NCBI GenBank assembly: GCA_963783245.1
Contig: CAWAMS010000002.1
Location: 1,178,001 to 1,242,000, forward strand
DNA from: Bog-473 sp963783245
GTDB taxonomy: Bacteria; Actinomycetota; Acidimicrobiia; Acidimicrobiales; RAAP-2
Direction of reading: 5' to 3'
Length of the DNA stretch: 64,000 nucleotides
The notes below the pieces were generated by a model. It saw nothing but the letters and a program-made list of their open reading frames with translations, was not told the DNA's origin and made no database searches. This document shows positions 26,027 to 34,483 of the stretch, in pieces. Position 1 is the stretch's first letter; each line of letters starts with the position of its first letter. Position numbers and translations under genes: made by a program.

Positions 26027-27751
26027 ATGAACCTTCTCTTCGACGACATCGAAGTCATTGAGACAGCGGGGAACCCTGCCGCAGTCGACGTCCGCGGTAT
26101 TGCGCACGACAGTCGCCGGGTCGTGCCCGGTGACCTCTTCTGCTGCGTGCCCGGTCTTGTCGCCGACGGCCACGCGTTTGCCGCCGACGCGGTGGACCGG
26201 GGAGCCGTCGGACTGCTCTGCGAACACTTCATCCCTGAACTGCTGGATCGGCCCGTCGTGCAGACGCTGGTGGCGCCCGGGACCATCCGCCCCGTCATGG
26301 CCCGGTTGGCTGCGGCCTTCTACGGTTTCCCCGCCCGCGATCTCCTCATGGTCGGCGTGACGGGCACCAACGGGAAGACGACCGTCACCCAGCTCCTCGG
26401 TGATCTCCTCGAGGCGTCAGGTCGACCCACCAACGTCATGGGAACGCTTTCAGGGGCACGAACGACACCGGAGGCAACCGAGGTGCAGCGGCTGCTGGCC
26501 CGGGTACGGGATCGCCAGCTCTCCGATGGCCGGCGGCACACGGTCGCCATGGAGGTGTCGAGTCACGCGCTCGTGCAGTCCCGGGTGGAGGGCATCCATT
26601 TCGACGTCGCGGTCTTCACCAACCTGAGCCACGATCACCTCGACTATCACGGCACCATGGACGCGTATTTCAAAGCAAAGTGCTCGCTCTTCACGTCCGA
26701 CCACGCGTTGCGCGGCGTCGTCAACGCGGACGACCCGTGGGGCCAACGACTCCTCGACGTCGCGCGCATCCCCATGGTGGAGGTGCATCGCAGGGACGCC
26801 GGCAACATCGTGCTGCAACCGGGGCACACCACGTTCACGTGGCGCGGGCAGCGGGTCACGACGCCGCTGACGGGCGCGATCAACGTGGACAACTCGTTGT
26901 TGGCCGCCGAAGCCGCTCTCACGCTGGGCCTCGAGCCTCCAGAGGTGGCCGATGCCCTCGCGGCGGTGTCGCCGCCGCCGGGAAGGCTCCAGGTCATCGC
27001 GCTGCCCCACCGGGGGAGCGACGCAGCGGACGCCCCACCGTTCACCGTTCTCATCGACTACGCGCACACGCCGGCGGGTCTTGATGTTGTCCTCCGCGAG
27101 GCGCGCGGCCTGACCGGCGCCGACGGAAGGGTGCTGGTGGTCTTCGGTTGCGGCGGCAACCGCGACCGGGCCAAGCGGCCGAAAATGGGACTCGCCGCGT
27201 CGACCCTGAGCGACCTCGCCGTCCTCACCTCGGACAACCCGCGGGACGAAGATCCGCTGGCCATCATCGAACAGGTCCGCGCCGGTGTGGGCGAGGAGTC
27301 CGGGCCGGGGACCTTCGTCGTGGAGCCTGATCGCCGCACGGCGATCCGATGGGCGCTCGGAGAGGCCCGTGCCGGCGACGTGGTGATCATCGCGGGGAAG
27401 GGACACGAGACCTACCAGGAGATCGCTGGCCGCAGGCTCCCCTTCGACGATGTCGTCGAGGCCCGCCGTGCGCTGTCCGTGCGTTTCCCGACCGACCCTG
27501 CAACCTGGAGCTGTTGCCCCCTCCCGCCCCGAAGACGAAGGCCATTAACCGGTGCTCGGTCTGGGCGACAGCGGAGGCATCGCGCTGTGGGTGAGCATCC
27601 TGGTCACGCCGATCCTCTTGCGGTGGTTGCGCTCGCAGGGAATCGGGCAACCGATCCGCACGGACGGACCGGCCAGTCACAGCGTAAAGGCCGGAACGCC
27701 GACCATGGGAGGAATCGCCATCGTCATGCGGAGTCGTCGTCGGCTACGTGA
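26027..27751 (+). CDS. murE: MurE, UDP-MurNAc-tripeptide synthetase (3' end runs into mraY)
   Basis: Adds the third residue (usually meso-diaminopimelate) to UDP-MurNAc-L-Ala-D-Glu. Visible motifs: GIAHDSRRVVPGDLFCCVPG, ATP loop MVGVTGTNGKTTVTQLLGDLL, EVSSHAL, FTNLSHDHLDYHGTMD, DYAHTPAGLDVVLREAR, VFGCGGNRDRAKRPKMG, TSDNPRDEDP, and IIAGKGHETYQEI. The DNPR motif is consistent with the mDAP-adding type. Homology ends by about residue 485 (27480); the frame then stays open 200 nt into mraY. A +1 shift in 27470-27545 would use the TAA at 27546. There is no murF behind it. Confidence 0.92.
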   Translation: MNLLFDDIEVIETAGNPAAVDVRGIAHDSRRVVPGDLFCCVPGLVADGHAFAADAVDRGAVGLLCEHFIPELLDRPVVQTLVAPGTIRPVMARLAAAFYGFPARDLLMVGVTGTNGKTTVTQLLGDLLEASGRPTNVMGTLSGARTTPEATEVQRLLARVRDRQLSDGRRHTVAMEVSSHALVQSRVEGIHFDVAVFTNLSHDHLDYHGTMDAYFKAKCSLFTSDHALRGVVNADDPWGQRLLDVARIPMVEVHRRDAGNIVLQPGHTTFTWRGQRVTTPLTGAINVDNSLLAAEAALTLGLEPPEVADALAAVSPPPGRLQVIALPHRGSDAADAPPFTVLIDYAHTPAGLDVVLREARGLTGADGRVLVVFGCGGNRDRAKRPKMGLAASTLSDLAVLTSDNPRDEDPLAIIEQVRAGVGEESGPGTFVVEPDRRTAIRWALGEARAGDVVIIAGKGHETYQEIAGRRLPFDDVVEARRALSVRFPTDPATWSCCPLPPRRRRPLTGARSGRQRRHRAVGEHPGHADPLAVVALAGNRATDPHGRTGQSQRKGRNADHGRNRHRHAESSSAT

Positions 27752-28593
27752 TCGGCCATTTCGGCACCCAGGTCAGGTTCTCGCGGACGGGCTACCTCGC
27801 GGTCATGGCGGTGGTCCTCTTCGGCCTCATCGGCTTTCTGGACGACTGGATCAAGGTCCGCCACCAGCGGAGTCTGGGGTTGAACAAGCGGGCAAAATCC
27901 CTGGCCCAGGTGCTCTTTGCGGTGCTCTTCGCCGAGTTGGCCCTGCACTGGGCGCACACCTCGACGGCCCTGTCGTTCACCCGGGTCACTGTGCCGGGCA
28001 TCGATCTGGGAGATGTGGGATGGGTCGTGTTCGCCGTCCTCGTCATGGTGGGCACGTCGAACGCCGTCAACATCACAGACGGGGTGGACGGACTGGCGGC
28101 CGGCACGTCGACGTTCTGCTTCGCCGTCTTGGCGATCATGGGCTACTGGATCTTTCGCCACCGCAGCATCTACCACGTGCTCCCTGCGTCAGCCATCGAT
28201 TTGGCGCTCGTCGCAGTGGCACTGGCCGGGGCCTGCATCGGCTTTCTCTGGTGGAATGCGGCGCCCGCCAAGATCTACATGGGAGACACGGGCTCGTTGG
28301 CCATCGGTGCCGGGCTGGCCGCGCTGTGCCTGCTGCTCAACCTCGACCTTCTCCTGCCGATCATCGGAGGCCTGTTCGTGATGGAGACCTTGTCGGTTAT
28401 CGCCCAGGTGGTGAGTTTCCGCGTCTTTCACCGGCGCATTTTCCGCATGGCGCCCATCCACCACCACTTCGAGCTGGTGGGTTGGCCCGAGACGACAGTG
28501 ATCGTCCGCTTCTGGGTGCTGGGCGGGCTGTTCGTCGCAGTCAGCCTCGGGATCTTCTATGCCGACTTCCTCTCCGTGGCGAAGATCACATGA
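27552..28593 (+). CDS. mraY: MraY, phospho-MurNAc-pentapeptide translocase (frameshifted)
   Basis: Makes lipid I from UDP-MurNAc-pentapeptide and undecaprenyl phosphate in the membrane. The N-terminus (GTG 27552) reads GIGQPIRTDGPASHSVKAGTPTMGGIAIVM, after which one extra base at about 27728 throws it out of frame; the rest reads VVVGYVIGHFG, IGFLDDWIKVRHQRSLGL (catalytic DD), NAVNITDGVDGLAAGT, WWNAAPAKIYMGDTGSLAIG, APIHHHFELVGWPET to the stop at 28593. All family motifs are present on both sides of the break, which argues for a sequence error. Joined length about 347 residues. Confidence 0.9.
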
Positions 28594-28794
28594 CGACGTT
28601 CCACCACTTCCGCCTCCCTATGGGGGAAACTGGGGTCATGAGCCGGGTGTCGGACCGCTCTTTCGCGCCGGTCGGCGCGGGGTCACTGCCGTGACGCCGC
28701 CTGCACTGCCACTGCGACCGCCCGTTCCACTCCGACCCGGGAGCGGCGCGCGAGCGCCCCGGCGGAGGCGACAAAAGCTCGCCCGCTTGCGGGG
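28594..28794. other. 200-nt stretch between mraY and ftsW where murD would be expected
   Basis: A 34-codon ORF (28590-28694, ATG overlapping the mraY stop) and an overlapping GTG frame from 28691 are the only reading frames; neither resembles MurD or any family I know. The ftsW frame itself is open from 28640, and the Arg/Ala/Pro-rich sequence it would encode resembles the cytosolic N-terminus of actinobacterial FtsW, but there is no in-frame start before the TTG at 28795. A further frameshift here is possible. Confidence 0.4.
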
Positions 28795-29988
28795 TTGCGC
28801 GCAACCGTGGCCGAACTCCCCACAGGGACGGTGCTCCTCGTGGTCGTTGCGCTGCTCTGCGTGATCGGCCTGGTGATGGTCGGATCGGCGTCGTCGGTGG
28901 TTTCCATTTCGCTCTACGGAAGTCCATGGGCCATCCTCATCAGGGAGTGCATGTGGATGGCGGTCGGCGTCGTCGCCTTCACCCTGGCGGTGCGCTTCGA
29001 CCACCGCAAACTCCGCCGACTGAGCCCGCTCCTGCTCGGGGTCACCTTCCTGCTCCTCCTGGTGGTCCTGGTACCCGGGCTCGGCGTCCACGTGCAGGGG
29101 TCGAGCAGATGGGTCGGCTTCGGCCAATTCCGGCTCCAGCCATCGGAGTTGATGAAACTGGCGTTGACGGTCTTTGCAGCCGATCTGATCAGCAGGCGGC
29201 TCGACGAGGGAGCGCCGGATCGGCGGATCATCGGACCAATGCTCCTGGTCACAGGATGCGCCGGCGTCCTGATCGTGGCGCAGCCCGACCTGGGGACGGC
29301 CATGGTGCTGGGGTGCGTCACGCTGGCGATGCTGTTCGTGTCCGGCGTGCGCCTCGGGCCGGTCCTCAAGATTCTGGCCGGCCTCATCTGCGTAGCCCTG
29401 GTGGTGGCGGTTGCCTCGCCGTACCGGAGGGAGCGGTTGTTGTCCTTCATCCACCCCTCCTCGCACGGAGCCGGGTCCGGCTACCAGGTGGTGCAATCCC
29501 TCATCGGCCTGGGCTCCGGTCATTTCATCGGCGCTGGTCTGGGCGGTGGGCAGGCCCAATGGGGGTTCCTCCCCAATGCACAGACCGACTTCATCTTCTC
29601 GGTCATCGGTGAGGAGCTGGGCTTCATCGGCGCCGCCCTGGTCCTGGCCCTGCTCGGCTCCTTCGTCTGGTTCGGGATCCGGGCCGCGACGCGGTCGCCC
29701 CAGCGGTTCGGCGGCGTGCTGGCCGTCGGACTCGTCGCGTGGTTGGCCAGTGAGACGTTGATCAACATCGGGGCGGTCGTCGGCGTCCTGCCGGTCACCG
29801 GTATTCCGTTGCCCTTCATTTCCTACGGGGGGTCCTCGCTCGTCATCACCATGGTGGCGGCCGGCATCCTCGTCAATATCGCCCGCCAAGAGGGCACCGG
29901 TCGGGCCGGCAGCATCGTCCACGTGCCGCGGCGCGGCGGTGTGCGGACCCCGGTCCGCGCCACGCCCGGTCGCGGTCGAGGTCGGTGA
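28795..29988 (+). CDS. ftsW: FtsW, septal peptidoglycan polymerase (SEDS family)
   Basis: Polymerises lipid II at the septum together with FtsI. The product has ten or so hydrophobic helices with SEDS signatures: GSASSVVSI at helix 1, RFDHRKLRRLS, VQGSSRWVGFGQFRLQPSELMKLAL (catalytic-loop region), AQPDLGTAMV, GSGYQVVQSLIGLGSGHFIGAGLG, LPNAQTDFIFSVIGEELGFIGA and PVTGIPLPFISYGGSSL. The TTG at 28795 (or GTG 28807) is a weakly supported start; the true N-terminus may be longer. The stop overlaps murG (GTGA). Confidence 0.92.
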   Translation: MRATVAELPTGTVLLVVVALLCVIGLVMVGSASSVVSISLYGSPWAILIRECMWMAVGVVAFTLAVRFDHRKLRRLSPLLLGVTFLLLLVVLVPGLGVHVQGSSRWVGFGQFRLQPSELMKLALTVFAADLISRRLDEGAPDRRIIGPMLLVTGCAGVLIVAQPDLGTAMVLGCVTLAMLFVSGVRLGPVLKILAGLICVALVVAVASPYRRERLLSFIHPSSHGAGSGYQVVQSLIGLGSGHFIGAGLGGGQAQWGFLPNAQTDFIFSVIGEELGFIGAALVLALLGSFVWFGIRAATRSPQRFGGVLAVGLVAWLASETLINIGAVVGVLPVTGIPLPFISYGGSSLVITMVAAGILVNIARQEGTGRAGSIVHVPRRGGVRTPVRATPGRGRGR

Positions 29989-31139
29989 AACAGGCAAGAG
30001 GGACGGTGATCGCGGGCGGCGGGACCGGAGGTCACGTCGTGCCGTCACTGCAGATTGCCCGAGCGCTGGTCGCACGGGGCCATCCGGCCGTCACCATCGA
30101 GCTCTTCGGTTCACGGCGGGGACAGGAGGCCGCTCTGTGGCCGACTCTGGGCTTTCCCTTCAGGCTTCTGCCCGGTCGGGGAATTCGCCGGAGCATGAGT
30201 CCCGGCGCGCTGTGGGCCAATGCGGGTGCGGTGCTGGGACTGGTGGGGGCGACCCTCCGCTCGCTGGCGTCGTTCGTACGGCGCCGTCCACGGGTGGTCG
30301 TCGTGGTGGGCGGTTACGCAAGCTTTCCGGCCGGGCTGGCTGCGGTGATCGTGCGGGCGCCGCTGGTGCTCGTCAACACCGATGCGGTGCCAGGGGCGGT
30401 CAATGCCCTCCTCGGACGTTTCGCCGCCGTGAACGCAGTGGCGTTCCCCGGCACGGACCTCCCGCGAGCCCAGGTCACGGGTACGCCCGTCCGACCCGAA
30501 CTGGGGTCCCTCGACAGGTCGTCCGAGGGCCAACGCAGGGCGCGGGACGCCCTCGGGCTGCCACGAGAGCGGCGCACAGTGGCCGTCTTCGGGGGTTCCC
30601 TGGGCGCCCGACGGATCAATGCTGCGGTAGCCGACCTGGCCCATCGCTGGTCGGAGCGGCCCGATGTGTCGATCTACCACGTCGCCGGCCGGCGAGATTT
30701 CGCTCGGTTCGTCCCGGGAGCGACCGACGAGGGTGACATCACGGGCACGGGCACGGGCACAGGCGTCGGGCTGCACTATCGGGTGGTGCCCTTCGAGGAG
30801 AGGATGCCAGAGGTCTACCGTGCCGCGGACCTCTGCGTGTGCCGGGCCGGCGCCATGACCGTGGCGGAGCTCCTGGTCGCCGGTGTGCCGGCGATCCTGG
30901 TGCCCCTGCCCGGAGCGCCGCGTGACCATCAGATGCGCAATGCGGAGGCGCTGGTGGCGGCTGGGGCGGCGATCGTGGTACCCGACGCGGCCTGCACCGT
31001 GGAGCGTCTGGAAGCCGAGGTAGGCGCCTTGCTGTGCGATCGTGGGCGCCTCGAGGCGATGGCGGCGGCGGCGCGCGCCATGGGCCACCCCGACGCCGCC
31101 GCCAGGGTGGCCCAGCTGGTGGACACGCATGCCCGCTGA
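29985..31139 (+). CDS. murG: MurG, lipid II synthase (GlcNAc transferase)
   Basis: GT-B enzyme adding GlcNAc to lipid I at the cytosolic membrane face. Motifs: VIAGGGTGGHVVPSLQIARAL (G-loop 1), GRGIRRSMSP, VVVVGGYASFPAGLAA (G-loop 2 region), VTGTPVRPEL, VAVFGGSLGARRIN, LCVCRAGAMTVAEL, GVPAILVPLPGAPRDHQMRNAEAL. 384 residues. The usual NQN motif is replaced by NTD in LVNTDAVPG, a plausible variant. A TG dipeptide repeat (TGTGTGTG) near residue 250 comes from a 6-bp DNA repeat. Confidence 0.95.
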   Translation: MKQARGTVIAGGGTGGHVVPSLQIARALVARGHPAVTIELFGSRRGQEAALWPTLGFPFRLLPGRGIRRSMSPGALWANAGAVLGLVGATLRSLASFVRRRPRVVVVVGGYASFPAGLAAVIVRAPLVLVNTDAVPGAVNALLGRFAAVNAVAFPGTDLPRAQVTGTPVRPELGSLDRSSEGQRRARDALGLPRERRTVAVFGGSLGARRINAAVADLAHRWSERPDVSIYHVAGRRDFARFVPGATDEGDITGTGTGTGVGLHYRVVPFEERMPEVYRAADLCVCRAGAMTVAELLVAGVPAILVPLPGAPRDHQMRNAEALVAAGAAIVVPDAACTVERLEAEVGALLCDRGRLEAMAAAARAMGHPDAAARVAQLVDTHAR

Positions 31140-32517
31140 CGACGGCGCGCTCCTCAATCTGCGTTCCCCCCAACGCGTGCACATCGTGGGGATCGGCGGC
31201 GCAGGCATGAGCGCCATCGCCACCGTGCTGCGGTCCATGGGCCACGTGGTCTCCGGATCCGATCTCAAGGAGTCCCCGGTAGCGGTGCGGCTGCGGGCCC
31301 AGGGCATCGCCGTGGCCGTGGGTCACCGGGCGGAGAATGTCGGCGAGGTGGACGCGGTGACCTTTTCTCCCGCAGTGCCACAGACCAACCCCGAAATAGT
31401 GGCGGCGAAGGGCGCGGGCGCCCGCGTCGTGGCCCGCTCGGGCATATTGGCCGCGATCTGTGCGACACGGCGCTCGCTTGCTGTCGCCGGCACCAAGGGC
31501 AAGACGACGACGGCTTCGATGCTGTCGCTCATCTTGATCGAGGCCGGGCTGCGGCCCTCGTTCCTCATCGGCGCCGACGTCAACGAGGTCGGGACCAACG
31601 CCGTGTGGGACACCGGCGAATGGCTGGTCGTCGAAGCCGATGAGAGTTTTGGGACCTTCCAGGAGTTGCGCCCCGCGTGGGCGGTCCTGACCAACGTGGC
31701 GTCAGACCACTTGGATCACTACGGGACGTTCCCCCGTCTGCGCGCCGCGTTCGACGACTTCGTCGGCCAGGCCTCGGAGGGGTCCGTCGTCTCAGCGGAC
31801 GACGCCGAGGCCGCCGCCATCGGCCTTGCGCACGGCTCTCTCAGTGTCGGTACAGCCGTCGGAGCCAGCTTCTCCATGACCGACCTCGCGTTGCACCGCA
31901 GCTCGGCGTCCTTCACGCTCACCGGGCCGGATGGCGTCCCGGGCGGGTTGACCCTGGGCGTACCAGGTCTCCACAATGCCCGGAACGCGGCCCTTGCCGT
32001 CGCTTCGGCACTCCTGATCGGGGTGCCCTTCGAGGTCGCCGCCGCGGCGATGGCCCGGTTCACCGGTGTCACCCGACGATTCGAGTTCCGGGGCGAGGTC
32101 AACGGCGTGACCTTCGTCGACGACTACGCCCACCTGCCGTTCGCGATCGAAGCGGCCCTGGCCACCGCCCGGTCCGGGGGATGGTCGCGCATCGTGGCCG
32201 TTTTCCAGCCGCACCGCTACAGCCGCACCGCAGAGCTGGCGACGGAATTCGGTGACGCCTTCGCCGACGCCGATGCCCTCGTGGTCACCGATGTCTACGG
32301 TGCGGGCGAGGCGCCCGTCCCGGGGGTCTCGGGACTCCTGATCGCCGACGCGGTGCGGGCACAGGATGCCCGGCTCCCTGTTGTGTACGCCCCCGGCTGG
32401 GACGAGCTCCACCAGGTCGTGGGCTCCATGCTGCGCCCCGGAGATCTTTGTTTGACCCTGGGTGCGGGCGACCTGACGACGCTGCCCGACGAACTGCTGG
32501 AGGCGCCGCAGTGGTGA
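31129..32517 (+). CDS. murC: MurC, UDP-MurNAc-L-alanine ligase
   Basis: Adds L-Ala to UDP-MurNAc. The 462-residue product has VHIVGIGGAGMSAIATVL at the N-terminus, SGSDLKESP, VTFSPAVPQTNPE, ATP loop VAGTKGKTTTASML, EADESFGTF, LTNVASDHLDHYGTF, RRFEFRGEVNGVTFVDDYAHLPFAIEAAL, FQPHRYSRTAEL. The ATG at 31129 overlaps the murG 3' end by 11 nt and the stop overlaps murB. Confidence 0.95.
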   Translation: MPADDGALLNLRSPQRVHIVGIGGAGMSAIATVLRSMGHVVSGSDLKESPVAVRLRAQGIAVAVGHRAENVGEVDAVTFSPAVPQTNPEIVAAKGAGARVVARSGILAAICATRRSLAVAGTKGKTTTASMLSLILIEAGLRPSFLIGADVNEVGTNAVWDTGEWLVVEADESFGTFQELRPAWAVLTNVASDHLDHYGTFPRLRAAFDDFVGQASEGSVVSADDAEAAAIGLAHGSLSVGTAVGASFSMTDLALHRSSASFTLTGPDGVPGGLTLGVPGLHNARNAALAVASALLIGVPFEVAAAAMARFTGVTRRFEFRGEVNGVTFVDDYAHLPFAIEAALATARSGGWSRIVAVFQPHRYSRTAELATEFGDAFADADALVVTDVYGAGEAPVPGVSGLLIADAVRAQDARLPVVYAPGWDELHQVVGSMLRPGDLCLTLGAGDLTTLPDELLEAPQW

Positions 32518-33500
32518 GACCGCCCGCCGTTCAGGAGCGCTACGACGCATTGGCTGCCGCACTCGGCCGGCGGGCGGAGCGCCACGGATCTCTCGGAGCA
32601 CTGACCACGTACGGCGTGGGCGGGACCGCCGAGCTCCTGGTCGAGGTCGACGGTCCCGACGACCTCGTTGCTGTCCGAACGGCCCTCCTCGGGAGCGATG
32701 TCCGGGTCTGTGTGATCGGGCGCGGCTCGAACCTCCTCGTCGCCGATGCCGGCTTTGACGGCGTGGCCCTGCGCCTCGGCCAGGGGTTCACCACGGTCCG
32801 GATCCCGGATCCGGCGTCCGGGACGACGACCCCCTTCGTGGTCCGCGCCGGGGCGGCCGTCCCCCTCCCGGTCCTCGCCCGACAAGCAGCCGAGGCCGGG
32901 TGGGCCGGTCTGACGTGGGCCGTGGGAGTGCCGGGGTCGGTCGGGGGGGCGGTGCGGATGAACGCCGGGGGGCACGGGTCCGATGTCGCAGGATGCCTGC
33001 TGCGCTACACCTGGGTCGACCTTCTGCGCGACGAAGGAGGGACCGACCCTGCTTCCCGCCTGCACTTTGCCTATCGATCGTCGTCGGTACTGGCGTCGCA
33101 GGTCGTGGTGGAGGCCGAGTTCGAGGTGAGACCGGGTGACGTCGAAGCCGAACGAGCCGAGATAGCGGCCATCGTCCGCTGGCGGCGGGAGCACCAGCCC
33201 GGAGGTTCCAATGCGGGATCTGTCTTCACCAATCCGGTCGACGACTCGGCCGGGCGTCTGATCGAGGCGGCGGGTCTCAAGGGGTTCCGTCTCGGGTCGG
33301 CGCACGTCTCGGAGAAGCATGCCAACTTCATTCAGGCTGACAAGGGTGGGCGTGCGGACGACGTGCGGGCCCTGATGGAGCACGTCCGCACCACGGTGGT
33401 CGAGAGTAGCGGAGTGACCCTGAAGGCCGAGGTCCGCCTCTTGGGCTTCCCGGAGGAGGAGACTGGCGACATGGGAGCAACGGTGGGGAGCGTTTTGTGA
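32511..33500 (+). CDS. murB: MurB, UDP-N-acetylenolpyruvylglucosamine reductase
   Basis: FAD enzyme reducing UDP-GlcNAc-enolpyruvate to UDP-MurNAc. The product (329 residues, GTG 32511 with GGAGG 7 nt upstream) shows LTTYGVGGTAELLVEV, VIGRGSNLLVADAGFDGVALRL, GVPGSVGGAVRMNAGGHGSDV, FAYRSSSV, NAGSVFTNPVDDSAGRLIEAAGLKGFRLGSAHVSEKHANFI. Ser in NAGSVF is the proton donor of type I MurB. In most actinobacteria murB is elsewhere; here it sits in the division cluster, fused by overlaps to murC and ftsQ. Confidence 0.94.
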   Translation: MVRPPAVQERYDALAAALGRRAERHGSLGALTTYGVGGTAELLVEVDGPDDLVAVRTALLGSDVRVCVIGRGSNLLVADAGFDGVALRLGQGFTTVRIPDPASGTTTPFVVRAGAAVPLPVLARQAAEAGWAGLTWAVGVPGSVGGAVRMNAGGHGSDVAGCLLRYTWVDLLRDEGGTDPASRLHFAYRSSSVLASQVVVEAEFEVRPGDVEAERAEIAAIVRWRREHQPGGSNAGSVFTNPVDDSAGRLIEAAGLKGFRLGSAHVSEKHANFIQADKGGRADDVRALMEHVRTTVVESSGVTLKAEVRLLGFPEEETGDMGATVGSVL

Positions 33501-34309
33501 GTCCCACCACCACCGAGTCCCGCCCGACCCCGACCGGGCCGCCACATCCGCTCGGCGGCATGGATCCACGGATTTCGGCCCGGCGCACCGAGGTCACCCG
33601 GCAGCAGGGTCGCCGCCGTCTGCGGCTCGTGGGGATCGTCGTGGCCGCTGTGGCCGTCGTCTTCCTCGGGTGGTGCTTGCTGCACTCGTCGCTGTTCTCG
33701 GCCCGGGCGATCACCGTGGTGGGGGCGACGCACGAGACGCCCGCGCAGATCGAGGCGGCCGCCGGTCTGTCGTCCCACCCACCGCTGCTCGACATCCAGA
33801 CCGGCGCGGAGGCCAAGGGGATCGAGCGTCTGCCCTGGGTCCGATCGGCTTCGGTCAGCGTGCACTGGCCGGACGGGGTGCGGGTCGTCGTGTCCGAGCG
33901 GGTGCCGCAGCTGGTGATGGCCACGGCCGCAGGGGAGTGGGCCGAGCTGGACGGAGAGGGGCGGGTTCTCGCTGTCGTCGCCACACGCCCGCCCGGGCTC
34001 CTCGAGGTCGTGGGGCCTCAAGCCGCTGGAGCGCCCGGAACCGTGCTGGGGGCCCCGGATCAGCTCGGATTGCGGATCGCGGCCACTCTGCCCCCGTCCT
34101 TTCGGGCACAGGTCACGGCGGTGAAGGTCATCTCACCGGGGTTCGTGCAGCTGACCATGACCACGCCCATTTTGATCGACATCGGCGACGCCAGCCAGCT
34201 CCATGCCAAATACGAGGACGTGAGCGCGGCGTTGGCCGGCGCAACGCTCCATGACGGCGACATCATCGATGTGAGTGTCCCGGGCGCGATGACGGTGACA
34301 TCATCGTGA
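33497..34309 (+). CDS. ftsQ: FtsQ, divisome protein with POTRA domain
   Basis: 270-residue bitopic membrane protein: Pro/Thr-rich cytosolic N-terminus, one transmembrane helix (LVGIVVAAVAVVFLGWCLL, about residues 43-61), POTRA domain beginning SSLFSARAITVVGATHETPAQIEAAAGL and a beta domain with LPWVRSASVSVHWPDGVRVVVSERVPQ, typical of FtsQ. Start overlaps murB stop (GTGA). It recruits FtsL/FtsI-FtsW to the ring. Confidence 0.9.
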   Translation: MSPTTTESRPTPTGPPHPLGGMDPRISARRTEVTRQQGRRRLRLVGIVVAAVAVVFLGWCLLHSSLFSARAITVVGATHETPAQIEAAAGLSSHPPLLDIQTGAEAKGIERLPWVRSASVSVHWPDGVRVVVSERVPQLVMATAAGEWAELDGEGRVLAVVATRPPGLLEVVGPQAAGAPGTVLGAPDQLGLRIAATLPPSFRAQVTAVKVISPGFVQLTMTTPILIDIGDASQLHAKYEDVSAALAGATLHDGDIIDVSVPGAMTVTSS

Positions 34310-34319
34310 GCGAGCATGC

Positions 34320-34348
34320 TTGACCTCCAGGAACGCCCCTCGTATGGT
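34320..34348 (+). promoter_or_regulatory. Predicted ftsZ promoter
   Basis: TTGACC (34320-34325), a 17-nt spacer and TATGGT (34343-34348) in the 174-nt ftsQ-ftsZ gap. This is the best sigma-70-type match seen in the window. It leaves an untranslated leader of about 130 nt before ftsZ, in which I see no recognisable structure. Confidence 0.6.
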
Positions 34349-34483
34349 TGGCGCCGTTGTCGCTCTGTGAACGTCAACCTTCCCCAGAGGATGAGGGATT
34401 CGAGGTAGGAGCGGCGTGGTGACGCATGGTGGGTACACCCAGAGGGCGATTGGTCGGCGATCGACCCAAAGACGAGGGAGTTC

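Noticed and set aside
28590..28694. 34-codon ORF overlapping the mraY stop as a remnant of murD
   Set aside because: No similarity to either end of MurD and no conserved motif; kept only as part of the unexplained gap.
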